A stretch of DNA of 64,000 nucleotides from Cryptomeria japonica (Eukaryota > Streptophyta > Pinopsida > Cupressales > Cupressaceae): NCBI RefSeq assembly GCF_030272615.1, contig NW_026728921.1, forward strand, positions 1-64,000, in the 5' to 3' direction. Each line of letters opens with the position of its first letter. Within the stretch, counting starts at the first letter, position 1. Made by a program: the position numbers and the translations under genes. Below, piece by piece: positions 1 through 12,529 of this stretch. The notes beneath the pieces are model-generated. The model saw only the letters and a list, made by a program, of their open reading frames with translations. It made no database searches and was not told the origin of the DNA.

Positions 1-870
1 GATGAAAGAGATGTTACGAAGGATGTTGAATCCATTCAGGCAATCAATTCTCTGAACCCTCAAACTATGTCATAGATTCCAATGTCCTTTGATCCTAAGT
101 CCCGTGCAAATTAGAAGAATTTAGAGTAAATACAAAAATGCAGGTTGATCATAGAAACTGTGATGGAGTGGCTAGAAAAGATTTGAAAGTCTGGTGCAGA
201 GTACTATGTTAATCTAAGCAAGGTATATGATGGGGCAATGCAATTAATGAAGGAGTTGGAAGTTTAAAATTGTCAATTGGAAGAAAGGGGAAGCTAAATG
301 GGCATCAAAAGTTGTGCAGATGTGAGAAGTGTAGAATTATGGGGTAATGAAGTTTCTTGCGAAAAGACCTATGGCTGACCTGGATGACAGCATTTTGTAT
401 GTGTGCCAGAGGAACATTGAATGGAGAAATTCTCTTATAAAATAGGCTTATGAGGGACTTCGCAAAGTTGGTAAACCAACTCACAGAATTAGTTACATAA
501 ATAAGAAAACGAGCTTGTGTGCAATGGGATTTAATGTTTGAATGATGATTGAAGAACCCTTGAAACGATCAAGGTTTATAATAGGATCATTTAAGAGGAA
601 AATTGATTATGTGAAAGAGGCTAAGGGTTAGGTTCCAGATGACTTAAGTGTGATTGTTAAGATCGAATCACTCTTGTTTTTATGCATTAGACATCTGGAT
701 AGTCACTCTGACAAAGTCGCACAAGTTAACAGGGAAAAAAGAGGTCTGGAAGCAATGTTACGGCACGCGTGGGATTACCTCATCATACAATCATTCAGCA
801 CTTCACCACTACTCATGCAGATTGGAAGAAAGAAGCAGTTATCAAACCTGCATAGTGACATTTTTCGTTG
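1..870 (+). pseudogene. Degraded coding relic, 3' part (U1)
   Basis: Only the last ~25 codons of the 159-codon ORF and the stop-riddled downstream part are inside the window. A missing G near base 24 shifts the frame relative to every other copy, and further one-base changes (near 268, 455, 505, 575, 713 and 759) follow. I attribute these to sequence error in this part of the window, so U1 should not be used to judge the reading frame. Confidence 0.6.
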
Positions 871-1660
871 ATGATAAATCGTTTTTCAATTGTTAGTTGC
901 ATAAACAATTTTATATTTATACTGGTTTCGCTGACTTTGCAGGGCAGAATTGTTGGCTTTCCATGTTTCTTGTTATAATTGTTTGCCCGGTTGTGGCTAT
1001 ATAACAATATTTTCCGAGACTCTAGAAAGATCCAAAAAATTGTGATTTTTTCGAGCATCAAACAATATATGTTTATGTTTTGAATTCCTTGGAACTGGAT
1101 TGACTGATTTACAAATCAAAATGATTATGGTGTGTAGTCTTTGAATTTGTGCGTTTAAAGATTGGCGATCTTTCTTTAAAAAATCAGTTATGTGCATCAT
1201 ACATTATTCTTATCAGTTCAATTCTATATTTTCTTGAATTCATTGTAATATATATTTGTTAGAAGATTCGTTCTGGATTGAGTTGCGTTGATCCCCCTTT
1301 CCCTGTGAGGCATGAGAGGGTATCGATCAGAATCAATACTGCATTGAACTTGCTTTGCACTGAATTTATGGAATGAAACTTATGCTCAGATACAGAGTCT
1401 GTGGTCTCTTATTTAATCTTTATAATTTTCACTCTGTTTTTTATATTATGGCATTCCTTTGTGTTGATAGATGAATGCTAAAACCTTTTTATGCTTTTTG
1501 GTTAAAAGCATCTTCATTTCAAGATTTTCTGTGTAGAATTTATTGCAAATAATATGAGGAGCTTCCCTCTAATGCAGAGGATGGATTTTGATTAGTTCAT
1601 CCCAACTATTGGTTTATTTGTGTCATTTTATTAAGGGGTGTACAAAAGTGGTATTATCAT

Positions 1661-2700
1661 TTAGAGAAAATAACTATTGCAATTACAAGAAAGGGACAAA
1701 TTTGTTAGCCAACCCATACAAACCAAAGCGTTGATCTCCACTGCTGGTGAAGAAATATATAACTCTTTCCTCACATCCTTCAGTTGTCTTTTGCACAAAA
1801 GCAACAATACCGGCAAGCCTTGCGGCTTCCAAAACCTCATCAGCCCATATTCTCCAACCTCATATGGGTTCCTTTGCACCATGCCTCTTCTCTACACCCA
1901 TTTTTATTGGCACTTGGTGCATAGTAGGATTCTTCTCATTTTGGGAGACAAGCTCCATAGAGAATTCCCTAGGATGCCCAAATACCTCGGAAAACCTTTC
2001 ACTGCCCACCATTTTCTTTATACTCCGTCTCCTTGGTGAAGCTCTCTTCACTAGGGTCAACTTCAATTCTACCACATCTTGAAATAATCCAAAACAAGGC
2101 CCAAGCCGGACCTCGTTCGGGGCAACTCCCCCCACCACATCAAGAGGCTCGACACGTTGTCTTCGTTTTGACCTGCAATGGTCATCATCATGTGTATCTG
2201 GAGCACGTAATAGAATTCTAGGAAACTTTTTTGCTTATAGAAGCACCTCCCATCTGCATCAAGCACAACGTCTTACACTTCATTAGCCAAGTCCATAGGC
2301 ACATATCCTTCTAAGAAAAGGTCTCCTCCCTCTTAAACCACAACCTCTTTTCTAGCATCTTTCTGCTAAAAAATTCTGGTGTCTATATAGGGACTATCTT
2401 CAACTCCAACTGAGGCATCACAACTTTCAACCTTCACCACACAAATGCCAACAACTTCTTGACCATTAACAGTTTGGCCAATAACTACCAAAGATGGCTC
2501 AAGATAGGAGCAAATAAGAATCCCAACATCCTGCTCTTTGTTGGATTCTCCTCTTCCATTGAGTTCCCCTTTTTCTTTCCAGCCATCCCACCAAAGCACA
2601 TGACACTTGAAGCGCTTTTTTACATGGAATATAAAACTACCATAGAAGTTATGAATTTTACCTTCTCCTTCTTCCTCCATCTCTACTCAAGCCAACCTAG
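1661..2700 (-). pseudogene. Retrotransposon internal (gag-like) relic, U1
   Basis: Minus-strand region downstream of the primer-binding site. It contains extra frameshifts compared with other copies (for example near 1737, 2057, 2075 and 2125), so its ORFs at 1860-2138 and 2366-2680 are mis-spliced composites of the frames seen cleanly in U2. Confidence 0.4.
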
Positions 2701-2712
2701 GCTCTGATACCA
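2701..2712 (-). other. Primer-binding site (initiator tRNA-Met), U1
   Basis: Minus strand reads TGGTATCAGAGC, two bases inside the LTR edge. Confidence 0.85.
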
Positions 2713-2714
2713 AT

Positions 2715-3028
2715 TGTTAGATATAAAGAAGCCCGAGAAAAGATAATTGAATGAAACAAAAAATGTTTCAAGCAGGAAAATCTTATCTATTAGCCGGATA
2801 TCCAGTACATGGCTATACAAATCTATTTATACATTACGTCAGACATAAAATGAAGAGTCAAGGGAAGGCAACAGACCGTTGGGCTTCATATACCCAACAA
2901 GAAGTATCCCCCTCTCTATATAATTGGGTTGAACAAATAATTTGAATAAAATTTAATAATATTAGTTAAATATTATTTAATTATATTTAATTGATAGAAT
3001 CTATATATAATAATAATTTGGTCTAACA
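2715..3028 (-). mobile_element. Copia-like LTR, U1
   Basis: Same LTR as in U2 with several one-base differences (near 2731, 2777, 2797, 2870 and 2943), in the error-rich part of the window. Confidence 0.75.
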
Positions 3029-3174
3029 ATTTATTTAAAACAAAATTGAATAATATTGATTAATGTGTTTTTTGTTATATTTAAATAAAATTAAGAATAA
3101 AATACTATTTCTCTTCCCTATTCTGTATAATCATCCGTCCATTTATTTGCAGCAAAATAAACTCATAAGAAAAT

Positions 3175-4219
3175 TATTGAAGCAACTCTTTGAAAAATAA
3201 ATTATAGAATTTTCTCTAAATAAAAGAATTAATTAAAAAATCTTACCTACCCTACATTACTAATGGATAACTTATTGCCCCTAGGGGCATAATTTTAGTG
3301 TAAAATTATAGAAATAACCCTTTCTAAATAAAAATTTCTTCATTCTTCTTTAAAAATATTTTAAAAGATAATAATAGTTCATTATCTACCCAACATAATT
3401 GGTTGATCATTTCTTTTTCAAAAGGCATAACTCAGTGAAAAATATAGAAACATCTCCTTGAAAAATCTTAACTACCCTTTGTAACCATTGGATCAAGTGA
3501 TAGACAATCTCTTTGAAAATTGAAACTATTGTTTCATCTTAAATAAACAATATTTTTATTACCTACCCTTCTTAACTATTGGGTCACTTACTGCACACGA
3601 GGCATAGCCGAAAATTGTAGAAACAACTCCTTGGAAATTATAACTACCCTATGTAACCATTGGATCACTAGATAGGAAATTCTTTCTCCTCTAAATAAAT
3701 AATTTTTCCTTAACTATAACCATTCAATCACCTTATATCCCAGAGGGCATAAGTTTAGTAGGGAATTATAGAAACAACTCCTTGGATATTTAATTGCCTT
3801 ATGTAACCATTGGATCACAATATAAGTAACTCTTTGGAAATTGAATCTATTGATTTTCCTTAAAAATAAAACAATATTTCTGGTACCTACCCTTATTAAC
3901 TATTGCATCACTTATTTGCCACTAGGCATAAGTTTAGTGGAAAATTATAGAAAGAACTCTTGAAAACATTAACTACCCTATGTAACCATTGGATCACTAG
4001 ATAAAGCAACTCATAGAAAATTGGAATTATTGATTGACAATAAAAATAAAATGATATTTCTCTTACCTACACCTCTTAACTATTTGAATGCTTATTTCAA
4101 ACCATTTGTTTTCTCTACCTACCCCTCTTAACTTTTGGAATGCTTATTTCAAACTATTTATTTTCTCTACCTACCCACTATCTATTTGACAAAATTTCTC
4201 GTTAGCCATTCAACTATTT
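3175..4219. repeat. Alternating-period minisatellite, U1
   Basis: Same block as in U2 with added one-base changes (near 3260, 3504, 3810, 3958 and 4004), probably sequence errors. Confidence 0.7.
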
Positions 4220-5129
4220 ATTTTGCTTCATCGATCAACCTTCACCAATATGTCTTCCTCTTTCTCATGACTTTCACCAGTTTGAATGGCCTTGGAGATG
4301 CTGGCTTGTAGGTTAGTACTAGAGAGTGTGTCAGAAATTTTATGTTGTAGGGCTAAGACAATGACATTCTTTTGGGTAGATGGAGGAAAGTATGAATAAT
4401 CTTTTCACTTAGATATTAATTTTTTTACACTTTTTCCCATTACAATGATATTTTTTTTTGTTTTTTCCCTCTATATTTATGTGTTTGTTCCTGAGTGTAG
4501 TGGAGAACATAAGTAGCACTATGGAGAGCACAAATAGCAGAATATGTCCCACATGATAGAAACCAACAGAAATAAATATTATATTTCTTTTGTTTTTAAT
4601 ACAATTAATTTTTATTTTATTTTTTTTCAATAAATAAATTTTATTGTAAAACTCGTTATTTTCTTTACATCTTGAGAACAGAAGTTTATCATCATATTGT
4701 TGTAATCTAAAATGTGAAGGTTTTCTCTCCATGTTTCCTTTGCACCAATGAGCTCTTCTACGTCATGCCTTTGCACCATCTTTTCTTTATACACCTTTTT
4801 AATTCAACTTGACATTCTCCGAATATTAATTGAATTCAAGTGCATGTCTGTCTTTCAGGAGGACATTTGCTTTTAGATTCTGTACTTAATTTGTCCAAAA
4901 GTTCCCTTCTCGTATATTCATGCACGTAGGAATGTGATAGTGGTTCTAGTCCCACTCAACATTCTTGTGGCTTCAATGCTCAGGTCTGTCTCAACCTCTT
5001 CATATGGGTTTTGCATCTGAGTTTGAAGGAGCTTCTCATACAATGTTTTTATATGCACTATTCATAATTGTGAAAATAATTTCTGTAATGTTTTTCATGC
5101 ATGACATTCTTCCTTTGATTGTTTCACAG

Positions 5130-5256
5130 CTTATAAATGGCTCGCAAGGTCCAACTGGGCAACAATGGAAGGTGGAGTTAGTAAAGTATAAACAATAAAG
5201 TAGAATTTCGACATGGTTGGCAAGAATTTGTCAGTTATATAGCGATGTTTTACTAG
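5130..5256 (+). pseudogene. B3-domain exon relic, U1
   Basis: An extra A near 5184 breaks the frame after WKVELV. It is the last of the dense one-base differences that mark the left part of the window. Confidence 0.5.
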
Positions 5257-5426
5257 ACATTCATATATATGGAAGATTTGTGGGGAAGAAAATTTTCAAT
5301 GCTGATAATTTTGAAAAAGCAGATATTCTTTAGAATAAGAGATTCCTTTCTAATAAAATATATAGTTTAAATCAATCAGTGGACAATAAATTGTTGATTG
5401 ATTTAATTTCTCATGAGAAAGATAAC

Positions 5427-5659
5427 AAATAAAAGAACGAGGAAATCCTCATTTTTTGATAGAGCAAAAGTTTTGTTAAAAAATATAGAGTTTTCTAAAT
5501 TTGTTAGTTTCATAACTAGCTTCCAGAGTTGCATTTGAACTGTATTTTTTCAGAATAATACAATTTCATAAGCTAGCTAGTTATGGAACAGACAAATTTA
5601 AAAAGTTCTATCTATTTTTGCTATCAAGAAATGAATATTTTCATTTGGATATTTTATTT
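5427..5659. repeat. Imperfect foldback (MITE-like or hairpin), U1
   Basis: Lies just right of the error-rich part and matches U2. Confidence 0.5.
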
Positions 5660-6537
5660 TCAGACTCACCGTTATCTTTTTCATCAGAATCCAATTCAAT
5701 TAGCAATTTCTTGCCTAATGCTTGATTCAAACTAGCATTTTGTTAGAAGGGAACCTCTCATTTGAAACAGTGTCTTGTTTTCCAGAATTTTGAGCACTGA
5801 AGTTTTTGGCACACCCAGACTTTCCATATATATGAACCTCTAAGTAAAGACAAAAGAAAATCTCACACTTCCAGGCTGCAATAATCGAGTCTCCGACAAA
5901 GAAGGAGTTGAGTTGTGGGCCAGTTTCCGAACCCAGAGTGGCTGCTTAACAGTTTGATTATGGAGAAGAATTATAAAAGCAGTTGCACTATTTAACATTT
6001 TTTTTTGTCATTTGACAAGAAAAGAGTTGCACTATAAAATCTATTATATTAACTCATATTTGTGACCATTCATGTCCAGGAACAAGAATAAGAGGAAATA
6101 GTACAGAAGATTCAGCCAAGAGCTGCACCAAAGTTGATAATTTTCTCTACTTCCCACATATTGTTGAGGGTGTCAAGTCCTTTTGATAGCACACTAGAGA
6201 TCTCTTTCCTCCAAGGCAATTGCAGCATTTGATAGCATTTCAAATTTATTTCCCATTTCATTAATGGTGTGTTATTAGCACAAGCTTTCAGCCTGGCTTT
6301 CTTATTATATGTGCTCAACAAATGGGTAATTCCTCCTTTTTCTTCTATCTTAGCTTTTCAAGAGAGAACAATAATTTTCAGTGGTTCTATCTTACATTAA
6401 CCTTTCTAAATGTGTAACTGCTACTTTGTAGGAATTAATTTTATTGATATTCTCAGTGGTTCTATGTAATGTCACTGAGTTACCTACTCAGAACTCTCCC
6501 TATAATGTCACTGAGTTACCAATTCTCAGTGGTTCTA

Positions 6538-7464
6538 TGTAATGTCCCCTTTTTAGGATAACTTCTGTCCTCTAAATCTCAATTATTACTATGGAACTGA
6601 TCTTTGATAACACTTCAAATTATATAATTGATATAATATATGCAACAATAATATCATGCAAGGATATATATAGAGAGAGAGAGATTATGTGTTGATTAAT
6701 GCTAACTCTGATTGAATAATTACATGTATACCAAATGATGTGATCAATATATCGGCTCTTTCTGCAATTCACTTTGATGAGATTATCTCTGCTATATCTG
6801 ATATGTCATATAAATTATGCAAGCTGAACTCGATATTCAATCGGATGCTATTTCTGATCTAACACTTGAGTACATAAAATGTATATATATATACAATGCT
6901 AATGTCGCTGGTATCTATGTGTTGCTGTTTCAGGTGTGTAGTTATATTCTTGTTGATTCTGTTGTAGACGATTTGCACTCGCAACAATGATGTTGTCTCT
7001 GATATATCCTTTTGATCTATGCAACAATGATGTTGTCTCTGATATTTTCTTTTGATCTATCAAACGAACAGATCCAATAAAGGATAAATAAAAGATCAAC
7101 GTTTTTCTAATCATCCTTGATGAAGTGTGATCGATGTCCCACTTATACCTTGCAAATCAAAGGGTCACATCTTTTGAATGTGTAAGAGACATGTCTTTAC
7201 CTAACCGTGTGTATTTCCACAGATCGCATCTCTTTAATTTACTAATTATTATTGTTATCCCTTAATCGATGTCACCCCGATTAGTGCTTCTTCTTTTAAT
7301 TATTATTATATCTTCATTGTTGTTCTTCTATCTCAGCCACGTCACTTATAACGTCTCATTGAATCGGTCAAATACTTATCGTGTGTATGGTCTTGCTGCT
7401 GTAGATGCTCATAGTGTAGATGTTGGTGATTGAACTAGTGGATTGTCTGTATGGGGACATCACA
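6538..7464. mobile_element. Solo LTR, 927 bp, U1
   Basis: Flanked by TTCTA at 6533-6537 and 7465-7469. I noticed no difference from U2. Confidence 0.75.
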
Positions 7465-7604
7465 TTCTATATTCGTCACCTACTCAGAACTCTCCCTTGA
7501 AAACTCCTAATCTGTAATATCATTTGTCACAGACTTACCTTGGTGGTTCTGTATTCTTTACCTTGGTATGAGCTTAATGTTTGCATGTACTCGTATTATT
7601 TCAG

Positions 7605-7687
7605 GAAAAGAACTATTACTAAGAGCCATGGGATATTCAAAGGAGACAAAGATTTATGTTCAGTACCATAAGAAATATGTTCCCTAA
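7605..7687 (+). pseudogene. O-fucosyltransferase-like exon relic, U1
   Basis: Identical to U2. Confidence 0.35.
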
Positions 7688-8744
7688 TTTGATATGTTCG
7701 AAAAAAGGTCCTAATATGAGACAGTTATGACTCGTAGGTTTTTCAAATTCTTTCTTGTGAACTTGCATTTTCAATAGTCTTCCTGATCTGAAATGGGTAT
7801 TATTTATTTGAAATCCTTGTTTCATATTGTGGCCCTGCAAGGTATGCCTTGCAGTTTATTTTCACATTTTTGGAAGCTTTTCATTCCAATATACTGCGAA
7901 CACAGGACTCCTCTGCTGTCCAATCACTAGCACTGTAGCACCGCAGTGCATAACACTGAGAACACTAGATGAAACAGCAATATATTTGTCATAGCCCCTA
8001 GAAACTATGTTTATTATTTTGCATGACCCTTGTTGGATGTCCGTTTTGTTATATGGACTATATATGTGTATCAGTTGTAAAGTTGATGTTAATATTATTG
8101 AATATAATTATTATCTTTATTATGCTATCTCTTATTTAATGTATTTATTTTGTTTAGAAGACGAATAATGTGTGGGTGTCTTTGGGTGCAGGTATAAAGG
8201 TGTATGTGTCAAAGTCTCTGGTTAGCCTTTGGGATAATTTAGATTTTTGCAATCCAGTTAAATTGAATTTGTAAATTTAATAATATAAGCAAATCTAGCC
8301 AGAATTGTTTGAGCTACCATTTATTACTAAAATTCTTTATTCAATCATTATTGTTTAGTTATTATTGATTATGAATGCAAATATTGATACTATCATATTT
8401 ACATATTTGTTAAGTAAAGGTGTTTATAATAAATTTACCAAAGAATAATAAACTGAATTTAATATATAATAAATATATTAAATGGTAAACAACAACTAAA
8501 TATCAATATAAACATAAATTAAAAAAACATGAATAAATAAATAGAAGCATATAAACAAATAATTAAATCTATAATGTATGGGGAAGGAGTGCAAAATATA
8601 AATAATAGTTAATAAATCTTCCAACTATCCCATGAGGGGAGGTAGGAAATAAAACAAGCAAATGTATTGAAGGAAATGAACACATGGGTAGGAAGTACAT
8701 GGCAGCAAAATAATTTATTGGAGAAGCTAGGCACCAAAATGTAG

Positions 8745-8877
8745 GACACCATAGTTAATGAGCATGGCCAAAGGCATGGGAGAGATGAATGTAGGACAAA
8801 GAGGAGAGCTCTACCATTAAAATGTTATTGCACCCATGTCTATAAAGGTTGTCCAAAAAAAAAAAAAAAGACACCAT
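8745..8877 (+). mobile_element. Poly(A)-ended short retroposed insert, U1
   Basis: GACACCAT on both sides, 15-base A tract, as in U2. Confidence 0.45.
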
Positions 8878-9850
8878 GATGCTAGGCGTGCTTAAAAACC
8901 CTATGAACCCTCATAAATCAGATTATCAATACATTCATTCTGAGCTAGGAAACACAAAAAAAAATGTGAGGGATTGCAACCAAAGGGGGAGAACAAGGAA
9001 GAAATGTGTAGGTTCACGCATTGGAAAAACCGTAGGACTCTATTAATCCAGGTTCATTTATTCTAATTGAAATTATAATTTCTATTATGATCCAATGAAT
9101 AGATTTTAAATATAATTAATTAAAGTCTTAAATTACCCTCTCCTATTGATTTGCAACACACTAGTTATAATATTAATATTTCCATATGCGCTATCGACTC
9201 CCTCTATTTATCATGTCTCTAAATTTCACACATTTTCCATAATCAATGATAGATTTAAAGAAATCCATCATAAATTATAACACTTCATAGATTTCACGTA
9301 TTTATGAATTATGATCGGTACATTAAACAAATCAATTACTAGATATATAAAATATCATACTAGTTGTGACGACATTTAGAGGTGTTAACTTGGGAGTTGG
9401 ATCATGTTAAAATTCAAGAATATAATTACTTTTGTAGAGCAATAATATATCTCCATAGATGTTAATATCGAACCTTTCTAATAAGATAGCTGAAATAAAA
9501 ATAGTTCAAACAACTCAGTCTTTTCAAACTCATTTTTGTAATGTATCACTTTCTAAATCTCATGTGTTGGAGTATTGCATATTTTAGTTGCATAGATTGG
9601 AATCCACTTGTTTGAACTCTTGAAATTAAGTAATGAAGTGGAATGACCAAATTAAGTGCATTCACTCAAAAGTAAAATCAAGACTGCCTTGTATAAGATG
9701 TCACTAAAAATGCATATATACTTTATAATAGGAAAAGCTCAAAGAATACACTCATAGTAACGAAAAAATTCTACCTCAATGGTCTTTTCTTGCCAATATT
9801 GCTAGACCCTTAGTGAAGAAGCTGAGTACACAACTACACTAACTATTTTT

Positions 9851-11724
9851 ATGAAAACTATATTGGTGGATTGTGTGGACGAGTATGAAGTCCTAAAAAG
9901 AGCACACCTGAGACTCGAAGTGAAACAAATTAATGATTATGGTCTGAAGATAAACACTCCAAATATTGTGGATGATGAAAACGATTTTCTTGACCCCCAA
10001 TTTGTCGATGATAGGAAGCCAGAAGTAATACCAGAAATTGACTGGAAAGAAGATGAGGAAGAACAAATTCAAACCAAGACAATCTTGGTCATTCTAAGAA
10101 TAGAGAAGTGGGTTAGAAAGAAGAAACTAAGTAGAAGCTCAAGGAAGGGTTCAACCTCAACCACTAAGGTCTTCAATATCTAATTCTCTTGTCCCATCTT
10201 GTGCTGTAAGTTCACTGAAACAGGGAAAAGGAGGACAGAGAGAAAAGACAGTGCAAATCAAAGAGGAGACAACTTCTGTCAGAGTCACTCGCTCTAGAAC
10301 AAGGGACAAAAGACAATCCTTGCCTGTTGAAACTATGGTGGTTGACCTCGAGATGGATACCACCTCAATTGATCCAATCAAAGAAACAAAAAGTGCTGGC
10401 TGATGAGGGTAATAATCGGCAGGAATAGGAAGCCTCAAATGAAGTTACTACTATGGTAGTAAGGGACGGAAAAGAGATTGGAACTGATTCAGATAAGCCT
10501 CAAGTTCCTTCAGGACTAGTATGGTTAGCAAATATGTCAAGCAACATTAAGAGAAACATTTTTCCAGCCTCGATTCCAATAGAAGACATGGTGAGTAAAT
10601 TCTTGGGAAAGACTCCAAAAATGAAGAAGTCCAAAACTATGTCAAAATTTGACTTTGATGCAGATAGTGGGAACTGGATTGCAGAGATTGCATGCCCATC
10701 AACAGATGAAAAGACAGAGAACTCTACATCTCAGGACTTCACTGTTGAAAAGATAAATATTGGAACTGCTTCTCAAGCCACGTATGTTCTCCACCTTGAG
10801 GATTCAACAAAGAAAATCATAACCAGGACCTGGAAAGACAAAAAAGATAAGCATCGGATGAAAGAGATGTTACGAAGGATGGTTGAATCCATTCAGGCAA
10901 TCAATTCTCTGAACCCTCAAACTATGTCATAGATTCCAATGTCCTTTGATCCTAAGTCCCGTGCAAATTAGAAGAATTTAGAGTAAATACAAAAATGCAG
11001 GTTGATCATAGAAACTGTGATGGAGTGGCTAGAAAAGATTTGAAAGTCTGGTGCAGAGTACTATGTTAATCTAAGCAAGGTATATGATGGGGCAATGCAA
11101 TTAATGAAGGAGTTGGAAGTTTAAATTGTCAATTGGAAGAAAGGGGAAGCTAAATGGGCATCAAAAGTTGTGCAGATGTGAGAAGTGTAGAATTATGGGG
11201 TAATGAAGTTTCTTGCGAAAAGACCTATGGCTGACCTGGATGACAGCATTTTGTATGTGTGCCAGAGGAACATTGAATGGAGAAATTCTCTTATAAAATA
11301 GGCTTATGAGGACTTCGCAAAGTTGGTAAACCAACTCACAGAATTAGTTACATAAATAAGAAACGAGCTTGTGTGCAATGGGATTTAATGTTTGAATGAT
11401 GATTGAAGAACCCTTGAAACGATCAAGGTTATAATAGGATCATTTAAGAGGAAAATTGATTATGTGAAAGAGGCTAAGGGTTAGGTTCCAGATGACTTAA
11501 GTGTGATTGTTAAGATCGAATCACTCTTGTTTTTATGCATTAGACATCTGGATAGTCACTCTGACAAAAGTCGCACAAGTTAACAGGGAAAAAAGAGGTC
11601 TGGAAGCAATGTACGGCACGCGTGGGATTACCTCATCATACAATCATTCAGCACTTCACCACTACTCATGCAGATTGGAAGAAAGAAGCAGTTATCAAAC
11701 CTGCATAGTGACATTTTTCGTTGA
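9851..11724 (+). pseudogene. Degraded coding relic of unknown protein (reference copy)
   Basis: Function not recognised. The coding signal runs through three frames. A 110-codon ORF at 9851-10183 is acidic in the middle and basic at its end. Next comes a stretch in another frame with a basic motif (RVTRSRTRDKR, from 10281). Then a third frame holds the 159-codon ORF at 10453-10932. That last frame continues in register for about 640 more bases, with sensible protein-like content (for example ADLDDSILYVCQRNIEW and EDFAKLVNQLTELVT), interrupted by a dozen stops. The composition is hydrophilic and helix-prone, possibly coiled coil late on. It could be the body of a dead retroelement (gag-like) or an old gene. 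Two frameshifts and many stops mean it is not functional as one protein. An antisense 93-codon ORF at 10157-10438 is a shadow of it. Confidence 0.55.
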
Positions 11725-12529
11725 TGATAAATCGTTTTTCAATTGTTAGTTGCATAAACAATTTTATATTTATACTGGTTTCGCTGACTTTGCAGGGCAG
11801 AATTGTTGGCTTTCCATGTTTCTTGTTATAATTGTTTGCCCGGTTGTGGCTATATAACAATATTTTCGAGACTCTAGAAAGATCCAAAAAATTGTGATTT
11901 TTCGAGCATCAAACAATATATGTTTATGTTTTGAATTCCTTGGAACTGGATTGACTGATTTACAAATCAAAATGATTATGGTGTGTAGTCTTTGAATTTG
12001 TGCGTTTAAAGATTGGCGATCTTTCTTTAAAAAATCAGTTATGTGCATCATACATTATTCTTATCAGTCAATTCTATATTTTCTTGAATTCATTGTAATA
12101 TATATTTGTTAGAAGATTCGTTCTGGATTGAGTTGCGTTGATCCCCCTTTCCCTGTGAGGCATGAGAGGGTATCGATCAGAATCAATACTGCATTGAACT
12201 TGCTTTGCACTGAATTTATGGAATGAACTTATGCTCAGATACAGAGTCTGTGGTCTCTTATTTAATCTTTATAATTTTCACTCTTTTTTTATATTATGGC
12301 ATTCCTTTGTGTTGATAGATGAATGCTAAAACCTTTTTATGCTTTTTGGTTAAAAGCATCTTCATTTCAAGATTTTCTGTGTAGAATTTATTGCAAATAA
12401 TATGAGGAGCTTCCCTCTAATGCAGAGGATGGATTTTGATTAGTTCATCCAACTATTGGTTTATTTGTGTCATTTTATTAAGGGGTGTACAAAAGTGGTA
12501 TTATCATTTAGAGAAAATAACTATTGCAA
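11725..12529. other. AT-rich stretch, nothing firmly recognised (reference copy)
   Basis: About 800 bases between the plus-strand coding relic and the minus-strand retrotransposon fragment. A splice-acceptor-like sequence (pyrimidine-rich, ending TTTGCAG) lies at about 11785-11795. The stretch might therefore hold the last intron and 3' untranslated part of the relic, but no coding exon follows. Small ORFs on both strands here show no family resemblance. The equivalent stretch begins near 871 in U1, 22569 in U3, 33413 in U4, 44245 in U5 and 55089 in U6. Confidence 0.4.

Larger units (their letters stand above)
1..10856. repeat. Tandem unit U1 (~10.84 kb), left half error-rich
   Basis: First visible copy of the array, entered inside the 159-codon ORF of the coding relic. 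Base 1 matches base 10857 (offset 10856), but from about base 5190 onward the offset is exactly 10844. The left 5.19 kb is therefore a net 12 bases longer than its counterpart in U2. The excess comes from many scattered one-base gains and losses, for example near 268, 455, 505, 575, 2110, 3260 and 5184. From about 5190 to 10856 I noticed no difference from U2. Phase is arbitrary because the array continues off the left edge. Confidence 0.95.

Noticed and set aside
1-2700. Real frameshift differences in the U1 coding and gag-like relics
   Set aside because: Their density and homopolymer bias match the general noise of bases 1-5190, so they are more likely sequence errors.
10157-10438. 93-codon minus-strand ORF repeated in all units
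   Set aside because: Antisense to the coding relic, whose plus-strand frame has the more protein-like motif there; a shadow.
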